Below, piece by piece: positions 53,545 through 62,404 of a stretch of DNA of 64,000 bases. A program made the translations under genes and the position numbers. The notes under the pieces were generated by a model. That model searched no databases, was not told the DNA's origin, and saw only the letters and a list, made by a program, of their open reading frames with translations. The stretch spans positions 225,302 to 289,301 of the forward strand of contig NZ_JBKEIT010000009.1 of the NCBI RefSeq assembly GCF_046365375.1, in the 5' to 3' direction. The stretch is from Butyricimonas muris (GTDB lineage Bacteria > Bacteroidota > Bacteroidia > Bacteroidales > Marinifilaceae). Position 1 is the stretch's first letter. Each line of letters starts with the position of its first letter.

Positions 53545-54720
53545 TCAATACACGAAACCGGCAAGCCACAAGGGTATAATATTTTTCTCACCCTTTTCGA
53601 TCATATCGGTCATCAGAATCACTGAATCCCGGACCCGCCCTTTATCGTCCGACTGCCGCACGGAAACCTCATATTTCCGGTTCACGAGCAAATCCTCGTT
53701 TCCGGAATAATGTAATCTCGCCACGGCACACAACTGACTCGCTAAAAAAGTCTTCCGAATCATCAGCGCATCCGTATTATCCAGACAAACCGCATTCAGC
53801 AGATTCGGATTATGCAGAAACACCTGATTCGGTTTCAACCCGTTCTCATCATCACTTTCCTTGTCAAACAACAACGTCAACAACCGTGCGTTCTTCATGT
53901 AATGCAGGTAGTTCAACACCGTTGCACGGGAAACTCCGATCCGGGCACTCAACTTGCTGATATTTATATTACTGTTACCGTTCGCCACGATATAAAGCAA
54001 TTGTTTCAGCTTTGTCAAATACTTCAACTCGATCTGATTATTGTACGGGATATCAAACTCCAATGTTAAGTTGATATTCTTCAGTAAATAATCGATATGT
54101 GATTTCTCCTCCAAATATATGGGATAATAACCATATTTCAAATAGTTATTAAAAAAAGCTAACGGACGAACCTTTTCCAAGATATCGTCCACGATCTCCT
54201 CGTGGCGTTCCACGATTTCCTCGAAAGAATAGACCGGGAACTTGTGTCCCGTTTCCAATTCCAAAAACTCCCGGAAAGACAACCCGCTCAAGTTGTACAT
54301 CTCCACAATGCCTTGAAGGTATTTATTTGACTTTACTCTTAATATGGAAGAAACGGTGAATACAATCTGCAATTCCGGGAAACGGTCGTAAGCCTCGCGT
54401 AACTCTTTATCCCAGTTCGGGTACTTGTGTATCTGATCCAACAACAATACCTTCCCCCCGAGTTTGTAAAAACGTTCCGCGAAATTGTACAATCCCTCCA
54501 TCGCGAAGAATAAATTATTGATATTCACGTACAGGCAAGAGGGATCATCCTTGTAATGCTCTTTGCAAAAATCCAACAGGAAATTAGTCTTACCCACGCC
54601 CCGGCTTCCCTTTATCGCGATCAATCGGGCACGATTATCTATCGTATCCAACAATCCGCGCCGAATTGCCGACGTTCTTTCTTTCATCAGAATCTTATGC
54701 GTGTTACGTAAGCTCTCCAT
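53545..54720 (-). CDS. AAA-family ATPase of the ATP-binding/DUF4143-like type
   Basis: A 391-residue protein from the ATG complementary to 54718-54720 (MESLRNTHKILMKERTSAIR). Walker A is AIKGSRGVGKTNFLL; Walker B is KVLLLDQIHKYPNWDKEL, where the usual Glu after Asp is Gln. Sensor-like VFTVSS follows. The middle has LSGLSFREFLELETG, a common hallmark of the group. The later part has a winged-helix-like segment (NISKLSARIGVSRATVLNYL) and ends with an endonuclease-like fold resembling DUF4143 proteins. Such ATPases are numerous in gut Bacteroidetes and mostly unstudied. It has its own -7 box and lies 55 bp upstream of nifJ on the same strand, probably without functional connection. Confidence 0.85.
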   Translation of the reverse strand: MESLRNTHKILMKERTSAIRRGLLDTIDNRARLIAIKGSRGVGKTNFLLDFCKEHYKDDPSCLYVNINNLFFAMEGLYNFAERFYKLGGKVLLLDQIHKYPNWDKELREAYDRFPELQIVFTVSSILRVKSNKYLQGIVEMYNLSGLSFREFLELETGHKFPVYSFEEIVERHEEIVDDILEKVRPLAFFNNYLKYGYYPIYLEEKSHIDYLLKNINLTLEFDIPYNNQIELKYLTKLKQLLYIVANGNSNINISKLSARIGVSRATVLNYLHYMKNARLLTLLFDKESDDENGLKPNQVFLHNPNLLNAVCLDNTDALMIRKTFLASQLCAVARLHYSGNEDLLVNRKYEVSVRQSDDKGRVRDSVILMTDMIEKGEKNIIPLWLAGFVY

Positions 54721-54740
54721 TTTTCTATTCTTTTGCAACG

Positions 54741-54748
54741 CAAAGGTA
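54741..54748 (-). promoter_or_regulatory. -7 promoter element of the AAA-ATPase gene
   Basis: TACCTTTG on the minus strand (complement of 54741-54748) matches TAnnTTTG, 20 bp upstream of the ATG at 54720, which supports that start over the in-frame codon at 54738. Confidence 0.55.
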
Positions 54749-54793
54749 ATAAAAAAAGCCGGATTTTGTAATCCACATGTTGCAAAACATACA

Positions 54794-54826
54794 AAAAGCG
54801 GGTTAAGTAATCCTTAACCCGCTTTT
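54794..54826 (-). terminator. Terminator downstream of rho
   Basis: AAAAGCGGGTTAAG (54794-54807) pairs perfectly over 14 bp with CTTAACCCGCTTTT (54813-54826) around a 5-base loop. On the minus strand it ends GCTTTTTG. It lies 36 bp after the rho stop codon. Confidence 0.9.
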
Positions 54827-54861
54827 CTATGTTATATACTATAGAATTTCCCTGAATCCTA

Positions 54862-56862
54862 TTATTTGTCATTCATGGAAATCAGGAACTCTTCGTTCGA
54901 CCGAGTTTTCTCCAAACGATCTTTCACGAACTGCATAGCTTCCACTGAATTCATATCAGTCAGATAGTTACGCAATATCCAGATCCGGTTCAACGTGTAG
55001 TCTTCCAACAACAGATCATCACGACGCGTACTGGAAGCGGTGAGGTCTACAGCCGGGTATATACGACGGTTGGATAACTTGCGATCCAACTGCAACTCCA
55101 TGTTTCCCGTTCCCTTGAATTCCTCGAAAATCACGTCATCCATCTTCGAACCGGTATCCGTCAAAGCCGTTGCCAGAATCGTCAAAGAACCACCGTTTTC
55201 GATATTACGCGCAGCACCGAAGAAACGTTTCGGCTTGTGCAGGGCGTTGGCATCCACACCACCGGAAAGAACCTTACCGGATGCGGGAGATACTGTATTA
55301 TAAGCACGCGCCAGACGAGTGATAGAATCCAAAAGGATTACCACATCATGTCCGCACTCTACCATTCTCTTCGCTTTCTCCAACACGATATTAGCCACTT
55401 TCACGTGACGTTCCGCCGGCTCGTCGAAAGTAGAAGCAATCACCTCTGCCTTCACGCTGCGAGCCATATCGGTAACCTCCTCCGGGCGTTCGTCAATCAA
55501 AAGGATAATCAGATACACTTCCGGGTGATTAGCTGAAATAGCGTTGGCAATTTCTTTCAACAACATCGTCTTACCCGTCTTGGGCTGAGCCACGATCAAT
55601 CCGCGCTGACCTTTACCGATCGGGGCAAACATATCCACCACGCGGGTAGAGATAGTTGCACGTCCGCTTCCGGTCAAGTTGAACTTCTCGTTCGGGAAAA
55701 GCGGTGTCAAGTGATCGAAAGGAATCCGGTCACGAACAGCATCCGGAGTCCTGCCGTTAATCTTGGAAACTTTAATCAAAGGGAAATACTTCTCTCCTTC
55801 TTTCGGGGGACGTACCGTACCCTCGACCGTGTCACCCGTTGCCAAACCGAACAACTTGATTTGGCTCTGAGACACGTAAATATCATCCGGTGAATTCAAG
55901 TAATTATAATCAGACGATCTCAAAAACCCGTACCCGTCGGGCATGATTTCCAACACCCCGGAATTTAAGATAATCCCCTCGAACTCGTAATATTTATCGC
56001 GCTTGTCAAAACGCATTTTGTTACTTGTACTTTCTCTTCTGTCTTCATTTTCCGGGGAAGCATTGTCATAGCCTTCATTGCCGTATTCATCTCTGGCAGA
56101 CATAAATTCTTTCCCCTCCGACTCCTCAAAGTTCGCCTCGTCTTCATCTTGACGAATGGCATCCTCGTCACGTTCAACGCGTTTGCGTTTAATAAATTTA
56201 GGACGTACTCTTTCCCCTTGCTCTTCTTTCGGTTTCTCCCCTGTACTTTCTTCTTTTTTCTCTTCCCCCTGTACAGCGGCGTCCTTATTATCTTGTTTCT
56301 TATTTACCCGTTTCTCGAAGAACTTCCGCTCTTGTTTTTGAACAACCGGCTCACGTTTCGCTTCGACAACTTCCTCACTTTTCACCTCGGCTGCTTTTTC
56401 CGGCTGTACCTCGGCTTTCTTCTCAACCACAATCCCACTCTCCGTGCGACTCAAAACCAAATCCTGATCCAGAATATCACTATGTACGACATTAATCGGC
56501 TGAGCCTCTTCCTTCACCTTCACGCGTTCCTTCTTTTCGGGTTGCTTCTTTTCCTCTTCTTTTGGAGGTTGCTCCTGCTTGTCTTCTACCTTCTTGTTAT
56601 CCTTATTCTTGTTGAATTTAGGTAACCCGCCTTTAGAATCTCCCACTTTTTCGGCACCACCTCTTATGACACGCACACGAGGTTTTTTCTCTTTCGCTTC
56701 CACCGGAGCCGTTTCCTCTGTAGCCACCATAGCCTGCTGGTCCAGAATTTTGTATATTAATTCTTTCTTTTTATAGGATTCAATCCTTTTAACATTCAGT
56801 TCCTTTGCTATTTGACGCAATTCTGAAAGTAACTTTTCATTCAGTTCTAAAATATCATACAT
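54862..56862 (-). CDS. rho: Transcription termination factor Rho with long disordered insert
   Basis: A 666-residue Rho, about 250 longer than E. coli Rho (419). Residues 1-45 form the Rho_N domain (LLSELRQIAKELNVKRIESY). Residues about 50-285 are a low-complexity, charge-rich region (Lys/Glu/Gln/Pro runs such as EEEKKQPEKKERVKVKEEA). Then follow the cold-shock-like RNA-binding domain (GVLEIMPDGYGFLRSSDYNY) and the ATPase motor: Walker A in IVAQPKTGKTMLLKEIAN, Walker B in VVILLDSITRLARAYNTV, Q-loop and R-loop. An extended disordered segment is known in Bacteroidetes Rho and has been linked to phase separation in Bacteroides. A full TTTG-20-TAAATTTG promoter lies upstream and a strong terminator downstream. 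Confidence 0.98.
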   Translation of the reverse strand: MYDILELNEKLLSELRQIAKELNVKRIESYKKKELIYKILDQQAMVATEETAPVEAKEKKPRVRVIRGGAEKVGDSKGGLPKFNKNKDNKKVEDKQEQPPKEEEKKQPEKKERVKVKEEAQPINVVHSDILDQDLVLSRTESGIVVEKKAEVQPEKAAEVKSEEVVEAKREPVVQKQERKFFEKRVNKKQDNKDAAVQGEEKKEESTGEKPKEEQGERVRPKFIKRKRVERDEDAIRQDEDEANFEESEGKEFMSARDEYGNEGYDNASPENEDRRESTSNKMRFDKRDKYYEFEGIILNSGVLEIMPDGYGFLRSSDYNYLNSPDDIYVSQSQIKLFGLATGDTVEGTVRPPKEGEKYFPLIKVSKINGRTPDAVRDRIPFDHLTPLFPNEKFNLTGSGRATISTRVVDMFAPIGKGQRGLIVAQPKTGKTMLLKEIANAISANHPEVYLIILLIDERPEEVTDMARSVKAEVIASTFDEPAERHVKVANIVLEKAKRMVECGHDVVILLDSITRLARAYNTVSPASGKVLSGGVDANALHKPKRFFGAARNIENGGSLTILATALTDTGSKMDDVIFEEFKGTGNMELQLDRKLSNRRIYPAVDLTASSTRRDDLLLEDYTLNRIWILRNYLTDMNSVEAMQFVKDRLEKTRSNEEFLISMNDK

Positions 56863-56944
56863 AGAGTATCGTTATATTTGGATTATTTCTTTTTCAGTAA
56901 GTAAAAATCACTCGGCATGAACCAAGTGGAAATGTAAACTGCGA

Positions 56945-56976
56945 CAAATTTATAAAGAATTCTTCTTACTCACAAA
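56945..56976 (-). promoter_or_regulatory. rho promoter
   Basis: On the minus strand TTTG (complement of 56973-56976) is followed after 20 bp by TAAATTTG (complement of 56945-56952), a full match to the Bacteroidetes consensus. The leader to the rho ATG is about 75 bases, long enough for autoregulation. Confidence 0.7.
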
Positions 56977-56992
56977 TTGTTAGTAAAAAAAA

Positions 56993-57613
56993 TTATTTAA
57001 TATATTTCATATAAATAACCTTCTTGGTCTCAAAAAATTCTTCTTCAAAAAAATCCGGGATATTATACACGGTAATCCGCTCCCTAAAATCCTGTATTTC
57101 TTCCTCGAAATCTCCCCCTTTCAAATAAATAATCCCGTTAGGGAGATCATTGAAACTCTCCTTCAAAAGACGTTTTCTCGTCAACGCCACGAACGCCGGG
57201 AAAGCTGTCACCGCACGACTGACAATAAAATCAAACTTCTCGCTCATACTCTCCACCCGCACCTGCTCTGCCGTCACATTCTTTAATCCTAATGCAACGG
57301 CAACCTCGTTGACCACTTTTATCTTTTTCCCGATAGAATCCACCAAATGGAAATGAACCTCCGGAAATAAAATAGCCAAAGGAATGCCCGGGAAGCCTCC
57401 TCCGGTACCGACATCCAGCACCCGCGTTCCGGGCTTGAATGAAATCACTTTCGCGATAGCCAAAGAGTGCAACACGTGATGAATCTCCAGCGCATCAATA
57501 TCCTTCCTCGAAACCACGTTGATTTTCTCGTTCCACTCCCGGTAGAGTCCTTCCAACCGGTTAAACTGTTTTATCTGTATCTCGTTCAGTCCGGTAAAAT
57601 ACTTCTCAATCAT
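56993..57613 (-). CDS. rsmG: 16S rRNA (guanine-N7)-methyltransferase RsmG (GidB)
   Basis: A 206-residue SAM-dependent methyltransferase that modifies G527 of 16S rRNA. The family signatures are EKINVVSRKDIDALEIHHVL before the Rossmann fold and the SAM-binding VLDVGTGGGFPGIPLAILFP, then VDSIGKKIKVV and FDFIVSRAVTAFPAF. The length is normal. Its start overlaps the stop of the flippase-like membrane protein gene upstream by 8 bp, so the two are co-translated. There is no functional link known between them. Loss of RsmG gives low-level streptomycin resistance in other bacteria; the gene here looks intact. Confidence 0.97.
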   Translation of the reverse strand: MIEKYFTGLNEIQIKQFNRLEGLYREWNEKINVVSRKDIDALEIHHVLHSLAIAKVISFKPGTRVLDVGTGGGFPGIPLAILFPEVHFHLVDSIGKKIKVVNEVAVALGLKNVTAEQVRVESMSEKFDFIVSRAVTAFPAFVALTRKRLLKESFNDLPNGIIYLKGGDFEEEIQDFRERITVYNIPDFFEEEFFETKKVIYMKYIK

Positions 57614-58610
57614 TCCTATTATTTCTATTATATATCGGTAATACCAGCAAACAAATCACCCCGACTACGATGTACAAAAGCGTCATCGTGCCATGCGTCA
57701 GCAAAGCGAAAGTCTTCGTCATACTCTCGATTCCCTCCGTGTGCGGCAAATAAATCATCAAGGCGGCAATCACCATGAAATGCCATGCTCCCACGCCTCC
57801 CTGCACCGGGGCAACCATCCCGTAACTCGAAAGCACGAAAACAGTCAATCCCACCAAGGGACCTAACCCGGATGTAAATTTGAAACAGAAGAAACAAACA
57901 TACAACATCAAGTAATACATCAACCAAATAAAAATCGTATATCCTATAAACAACCATTTATGATCGACATCTTTCACGGTCAGCAAACCTTCTTTCAATC
58001 CCGTCATGAAATGATGCAACCGAGTAAAGAAAGAGCCTTTTCTCAAAAACCAGATAAACCCGATCAACCCCAGCACCAACAGCATCAATATTCCCCATGT
58101 CACGGGAGAAGAAAACATCCCGTATAACTTTTCTTTAATATCCTCATTATTATCGAGGAATATCCCGACCTGTTTAAACTGAGTCACCACGACAATCAAC
58201 GTGAGCAACAACAACATGATCATATCGAAAACCCGCTCGGTCACCACCGTTCCCAGCAATTTTGAAAAAGGCACATTCTCGTATTTACTCACCACCCCGC
58301 ACCGGGTAAGCTCTCCCATACGCGGTATCGCCAGATTGGCAAAGTAACCGATCATCACACCCATGAAACTATTCATGAACGATATTTTATACCCCATTGA
58401 TTTTGTAAGCATCTGCCAACGCAAAGAACGACTTATATGACTAAGCATTCCCAACCCGATAGCAACCCAAATCCACGTGTAATTCACATCTTCCCGCAAC
58501 GCCTTCATCAACTCGGCAGGATCCTGATCCCGGTACACGAGCCAAAATAAAACGACCGTCACGCACAAGAATGCAAAAAATTTTATAATCTGTTTATAAA
58601 ACGGCTTCAT
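57606..58610 (-). CDS. Lysylphosphatidylglycerol synthase TM-region/UPF0104 flippase-like membrane protein
   Basis: A 334-residue polytopic inner-membrane protein with about eight helices. It contains the patterns of the UPF0104/DUF2156-type membrane family: LSHISRSLRWQMLTKSMGYK, the conserved GYFANLAIPRMGELTRCGVV loop and SYGMVAPVQGGVGAWHFMVI near the end. These proteins resemble the flippase half of MprF but lack the synthase domain. A lipid or lipid-linked-sugar translocation role is suspected but not proven. The gene overlaps rsmG by 8 bp. A TACTTTTG box (complement of 58688-58695) sits 78 bp upstream, in the divergent region shared with ksgA. Confidence 0.9.
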   Translation of the reverse strand: MKPFYKQIIKFFAFLCVTVVLFWLVYRDQDPAELMKALREDVNYTWIWVAIGLGMLSHISRSLRWQMLTKSMGYKISFMNSFMGVMIGYFANLAIPRMGELTRCGVVSKYENVPFSKLLGTVVTERVFDMIMLLLLTLIVVVTQFKQVGIFLDNNEDIKEKLYGMFSSPVTWGILMLLVLGLIGFIWFLRKGSFFTRLHHFMTGLKEGLLTVKDVDHKWLFIGYTIFIWLMYYLMLYVCFFCFKFTSGLGPLVGLTVFVLSSYGMVAPVQGGVGAWHFMVIAALMIYLPHTEGIESMTKTFALLTHGTMTLLYIVVGVICLLVLPIYNRNNRND

Positions 58611-58687
58611 TCAAAAAATTTAGTCAAGATTGACATTCCAATAATTTTCACAACTCAAAATAAAACCTTTATTTTGTAAGCTGGATG

Positions 58688-58695
58688 CAAAAGTA
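58688..58695 (-). promoter_or_regulatory. -7 promoter element of the UPF0104/rsmG unit
   Basis: TACTTTTG on the minus strand (complement of 58688-58695) matches TAnnTTTG; the leader would be about 70 bases. Confidence 0.45.
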
Positions 58696-58740
58696 AATAA
58701 ATAATTGGAAGTTTAACCCATAACACCCTGATTTCATTCT

Positions 58741-59529
58741 ATGAGTATTGTTCGTGCAAAAAAACATCTGGGACAACATTTTCTGAAAGACCAGAATATA
58801 GCCCGTAAAATCACGGAAAGTTTATTACCCGTAACCAAAGGGGTACTGGAAATAGGTCCGGGTATGGGGGTACTCACTCGCCACCTGTTCGCCGATGCCG
58901 ACTTCACCGTGTTGGCAATCGACATCGACCGGGAATCCATCGACTATCTACACGAGGAATTGCCCGAACACAAACAGCAAATCATATACGGCGACTTTCT
59001 GAAATCGGATATTCGGACTTTCTACCAAGAACCGTTTTCCGTGATCGGGAATTTGCCTTATAACATATCTTCTCAAATCTTTTTCAAAATTCTCGAGAAC
59101 CGGGAACTTATCCCCCAAGTGGTATGCATGCTCCAAAAAGAAGTGGCGGAACGTATCAGTGCCCCCCACGGCAATAAAACATACGGCATACTCAGCGTAT
59201 TCCTGCAAACATTCTACGACATTGAATACCTGTTCACCGTGGGGGAACAAGTGTTCGACCCGCCTCCAAAAGTAAAATCGGCCGTTATTCGACTGATTCG
59301 CAATAAAAGGGAAAAACTGGATTGTGACGAGAGGCTATTTTTCAATGTCGTGAAAACCGGGTTTAACCAACGCCGCAAAACCTTACGCAACTCGTTAAAA
59401 CCGATAATTTCACCCGATTTCACGCCAGAAAGATTATCTTTGCGTCCGGAACAGCTTAGCGTGGATGACTTTATTGTTCTATGCAAAGAAATTGAAACGT
59501 TTAATAATTTAAAAGCCTCTGAAAAATAG
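58741..59529 (+). CDS. rsmA: 16S rRNA dimethyladenosine transferase RsmA/KsgA
   Basis: A 262-residue methyltransferase that dimethylates A1518 and A1519 of 16S rRNA during 30S assembly. Signature elements are present: VRAKKHLGQHFLKDQNIARK at the N-terminus, SAM motif VLEIGPGMGVLTRHLF, acidic DIDRES, the NLPYNISSQIFFKIL catalytic loop and the C-terminal RNA-binding helices (FNQRRKTLRNSLKP). The length is normal. The stop codon lies inside the loop of a strong terminator hairpin, and mgtE starts 28 bp after it. Confidence 0.98.
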   Translation: MSIVRAKKHLGQHFLKDQNIARKITESLLPVTKGVLEIGPGMGVLTRHLFADADFTVLAIDIDRESIDYLHEELPEHKQQIIYGDFLKSDIRTFYQEPFSVIGNLPYNISSQIFFKILENRELIPQVVCMLQKEVAERISAPHGNKTYGILSVFLQTFYDIEYLFTVGEQVFDPPPKVKSAVIRLIRNKREKLDCDERLFFNVVKTGFNQRRKTLRNSLKPIISPDFTPERLSLRPEQLSVDDFIVLCKEIETFNNLKASEK

Positions 59530-59538
59530 GCTTTTAAA
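59508..59538 (+). terminator. Terminator hairpin spanning the rsmA stop codon
   Basis: TTTAAAAGCCT (59508-59518) pairs perfectly with AGGCTTTTAAA (59528-59538) around a 9-base loop. The rsmA stop codon TAG occupies 59527-59529. A ribosome finishing rsmA would therefore cover the hairpin, so read-through into mgtE (start 59558) may depend on translation. Confidence 0.75.
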
Positions 59539-59557
59539 CTTCTAAATACAGTAGAAT

Positions 59558-60925
59558 ATGCAACAGTTTGAACTCTCTGAAGAATTTGTTTCCCATTTGG
59601 AGAAACTCATTCAAGCCAATAACAAGGAAGACGTCGCCAAACTGGTAGAACCGTTACACCCGGCAGATATTGCAGAAATTATAGAGGAACTGGACACCGA
59701 AGAAGCCCAATACCTGTTTCTACTGTTAGATGAAGAGAAAGCCGGAGACGTACTCGCCGAGATCGAGGAAGACGAACGGCAACGCTTCATTGATTCGTTC
59801 CCTCCCGAGGTAATCGCGAAACGTTTCGTTGACAACATGGACTCGGATGATGCAGCCGACCTTGTCGGTAGTATGCCCAACGAGCAGCAACAAGAAGTAC
59901 TTTCCCACATGGAAGACCTTGAACAAGCCGGCGACATCGTGGACTTGTTGCATTATGACGAGGACTCTGCCGGCGGACTTATGGGAAAAGAGCTTGTCAA
60001 AGTCAACGAAAACTGGACCGTCCTTACCTGCCTGCGCGAACTCAGTCGGCAAGCCGAAAATCTGGACGAAATATTCTACATATACGTGGTGGATGATGAC
60101 AACATCCTCAAGGGAAGATTATCTTTAAAGAAAATGATCCTGACCCCCACCTCCACGAAAATAAAAAATATCTATAACCCGGACGTCACTTACGTGACGA
60201 CAGACGAATCCGCCGAATCAGTGGGACGCATCATGCAGAAATACGACTTGGTCGCCATTCCCGTTGTCGACTCCATCGGACGATTAGTGGGACGTATCAC
60301 GATTGACGACGTGGTAGACGTCATCCGCGAGGAAGCCGAAAAAGATTACCAGATGATGTCCGGTATCAGTCAGGACGTGGAATCTTCCGACACGGTTTGG
60401 GATCAAACCAAAGCCCGTCTTCCGTGGTTAATTATCGGGCTATTCGGGGGAATGTTAGCGGCATACATGATCTCTTTCTACGAGGCGGATATCGCCCTAT
60501 TTCCTGCCACGGCAATGTTTATTCCCGTCATTACCGCCATGGGCGGAAACGTGGGTATACAATCCTCGGCTATCGTGGTAAAGGGACTTGCCTCCAATTC
60601 ATTCAACACGAAAAATATCTTTCAAAGTATCACGAAAGAAATATCGTGTGCCACTATCAACGCCTGTATCTGCTCCTCGATCATCTTCATATTATCCCTC
60701 TTTTTCAACTTGAACTCCTACGCGATGCCAATCACGGTAACCATATCCTTATTCATCGTGATCATGTTCGCATCCATATTCGGAACCGCGTTTCCTCTAT
60801 TGCTCAACAAAATGAAAATCGACCCCGCGCTGGCAACCGGACCGTTTATCACACTGACAAATGATATTATCGGACTGAACATCTACCTTTTCACCGGAAA
60901 AGCCATTCTGGGGTGGCTAATGTGA
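59558..60925 (+). CDS. mgtE: Magnesium transporter MgtE
   Basis: A 455-residue Mg2+ channel. The N-terminal helical domain (about 1-130) shows LHPADIAEIIEELDTEEAQY, and two CBS domains follow (about 135-260, with SAGGLMGKELVKVNENWTVL and VVDSIGRLVGRITIDDVVDV). The C-terminal five-helix pore domain has RLPWLIIGLFGGMLAAYMI and the conserved FIPVITAMGGNVGIQSSAIV selectivity region, then GPFITLTNDIIGLNIYL. In this family the cytosolic domains sense Mg2+ and close the pore. It lies immediately downstream of rsmA behind a terminator. The window thus carries two Mg2+ importers of different classes, mgtE and mgtA. Confidence 0.97.
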   Translation: MQQFELSEEFVSHLEKLIQANNKEDVAKLVEPLHPADIAEIIEELDTEEAQYLFLLLDEEKAGDVLAEIEEDERQRFIDSFPPEVIAKRFVDNMDSDDAADLVGSMPNEQQQEVLSHMEDLEQAGDIVDLLHYDEDSAGGLMGKELVKVNENWTVLTCLRELSRQAENLDEIFYIYVVDDDNILKGRLSLKKMILTPTSTKIKNIYNPDVTYVTTDESAESVGRIMQKYDLVAIPVVDSIGRLVGRITIDDVVDVIREEAEKDYQMMSGISQDVESSDTVWDQTKARLPWLIIGLFGGMLAAYMISFYEADIALFPATAMFIPVITAMGGNVGIQSSAIVVKGLASNSFNTKNIFQSITKEISCATINACICSSIIFILSLFFNLNSYAMPITVTISLFIVIMFASIFGTAFPLLLNKMKIDPALATGPFITLTNDIIGLNIYLFTGKAILGWLM

Positions 60926-60971
60926 CGATTCCACAACGCTCGAATTTGGCAGCTAATAATTACGGAAAAAA

Positions 60972-61002
60972 TTGTTTAATTAAAAGAGTGTTGCTAACTT
61001 GC
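60972..61002 (+). promoter_or_regulatory. Promoter of the CoA-transferase gene
   Basis: TTG (60972-60974) and TAACTTGC (60995-61002) are 20 bp apart; the -7 box deviates from TAnnTTTG in its last bases. The leader to the ATG at 61063 is about 55 bases. Confidence 0.45.
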
Positions 61003-61062
61003 GGCGTTTTTTAGACAAGAAAGCTATTATTAAATCATAAGAATAGAATAAAATAAATTACT

Positions 61063-62370
61063 ATGTATCAGGGAATAAAAACAGTGTCATTTGACGAGGC
61101 TGTAAAAGTAGTAAAATCCAACGATCGGATTCACATTCACAGCGTGGCTTGTGCCCCCCAAGGTCTAATTCAAGCACTTTGCAAAAGAGGTCGTGCCGGC
61201 GAATTAAAAAACGTGAGAATACAACACCTGCACACCGAGGGTAGCGCCCCTTACGCGGAGGGAGAATTCGAGGGTGTATTCTGTTTGGAGTCTTATTTCG
61301 TGGGCGGTAACGTGCGTAAACCCACCCAAGAAGGATACGCTGATTATGTACCTGTTCACTTGAGCGAAACTCAAAAATTAATCAGAAGCGGCATTCACCC
61401 GGTGGATGTTGTTATGATTCAAGTTTGTCCTCCCGACAAACACGGCTTTGTATCCATGGGTACCTCCGTGGACGCCACGTTAGCCGCTGTACAGAATGCG
61501 AAAACGGTTATTGGCGTCATCAACCCGAATGTTCCCAGAGCATGGGGAGATGCCATCATCAGATTATCTGACATTGACATCTTCTGCGAAGACAACACTC
61601 CGCTAATCGAGGCTCACCCGTCAGTTTTAACCGAGCAAGATATCGCTATCGGTAAAAACGTGGCTACCCTAATCGAGGACGGGGCTACCCTGCAAATGGG
61701 TATCGGTGCCATCCCGAACGCAGTACTTTCACAATTGGGAAACCACAAAAACTTGGGTATCCACACGGAGATGTTCGCGGACGGAGTATTACCGTTATAC
61801 GAAAAAGGCGTTGTAAACAACATGAACAAGAAATTCGATAAAGGTAAAATCGTTTCTACCTTCCTCATGGGATCAAAACGAGTGTACGACTTTATTGATG
61901 ACAACCCGGGAGTTGCCATGATGGACGTGGGCTACACGAATGATCCGTTCATCATTGCTCAACAACCGAAAATGACGGCTATTAACTCTGCACTTTCCGT
62001 TGACATCACCGGACAAGTAAATGCCGATTCACTCGGAACCAAATTCTACAGCGGTAGCGGCGGCCAGTTGGATTTCATCCGCGGTGCGGCAGCCAGCGAA
62101 GGTGGTAAACCTATCATTGCCCTTCCCGCCGTAACCAACAAAGGTGTTAGCAAAATCTGCCCGACACTGTTGAATGGAGCCGGAGTCGTTACCACTCGTT
62201 TCGACGTACACTACATCGTAACGGAATTCGGTATTGCGGACCTTTACGGCAAAACACTCCAAGACAGAGCGAAAGCACTTATAAACATCGCTCACCCGGA
62301 TCACAGAGAGTCGCTTGACAAAGCAGCATTCGAAAGATTTGGTAGTCACTACCACTTCATTTCAAAATAA
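61063..62370 (+). CDS. Acetyl-CoA hydrolase/transferase family (acetate- or butyrate-type CoA-transferase)
   Basis: A 435-residue class-I CoA-transferase of the Cat1/AbfT type, which moves CoA between short-chain acids such as acetate, butyrate and 4-hydroxybutyrate. The signature pieces are VMIQVCPPDKHGFVSMGTSV, LQMGIGAIPNAVLSQLGNHK, the catalytic Glu in LGIHTEMFADGVLPLYE, and GSGGQLDFIRGAAASEGGKP followed by the C-terminal HYIVTEFGIADLYGKTLQDR. Length fits the family. In butyrate-forming Bacteroidales such enzymes carry out the last step, releasing butyrate with acetate as acceptor. Which acid is used cannot be told from these motifs alone. It ends at a strong terminator that also overlaps the dgt promoter. 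Confidence 0.93.
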   Translation: MYQGIKTVSFDEAVKVVKSNDRIHIHSVACAPQGLIQALCKRGRAGELKNVRIQHLHTEGSAPYAEGEFEGVFCLESYFVGGNVRKPTQEGYADYVPVHLSETQKLIRSGIHPVDVVMIQVCPPDKHGFVSMGTSVDATLAAVQNAKTVIGVINPNVPRAWGDAIIRLSDIDIFCEDNTPLIEAHPSVLTEQDIAIGKNVATLIEDGATLQMGIGAIPNAVLSQLGNHKNLGIHTEMFADGVLPLYEKGVVNNMNKKFDKGKIVSTFLMGSKRVYDFIDDNPGVAMMDVGYTNDPFIIAQQPKMTAINSALSVDITGQVNADSLGTKFYSGSGGQLDFIRGAAASEGGKPIIALPAVTNKGVSKICPTLLNGAGVVTTRFDVHYIVTEFGIADLYGKTLQDRAKALINIAHPDHRESLDKAAFERFGSHYHFISK

Positions 62371-62377
62371 GAACAAT

Positions 62378-62404
62378 AAAGAGGAAGCCGGTTGCTTCCT
62401 CTTT
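62378..62404 (+). terminator. Terminator of the CoA-transferase gene
   Basis: AAAGAGGAAGC (62378-62388) pairs with GCTTCCTCTTT (62394-62404) around CGGTT and is followed by a T run (62402-62409). It is 8 bp after the stop codon. Confidence 0.92.

Noticed and set aside
54687..54872. Small minus-strand frame between rho and the AAA-ATPase gene
   Set aside because: It runs through the perfect rho terminator hairpin and has no protein-like features.
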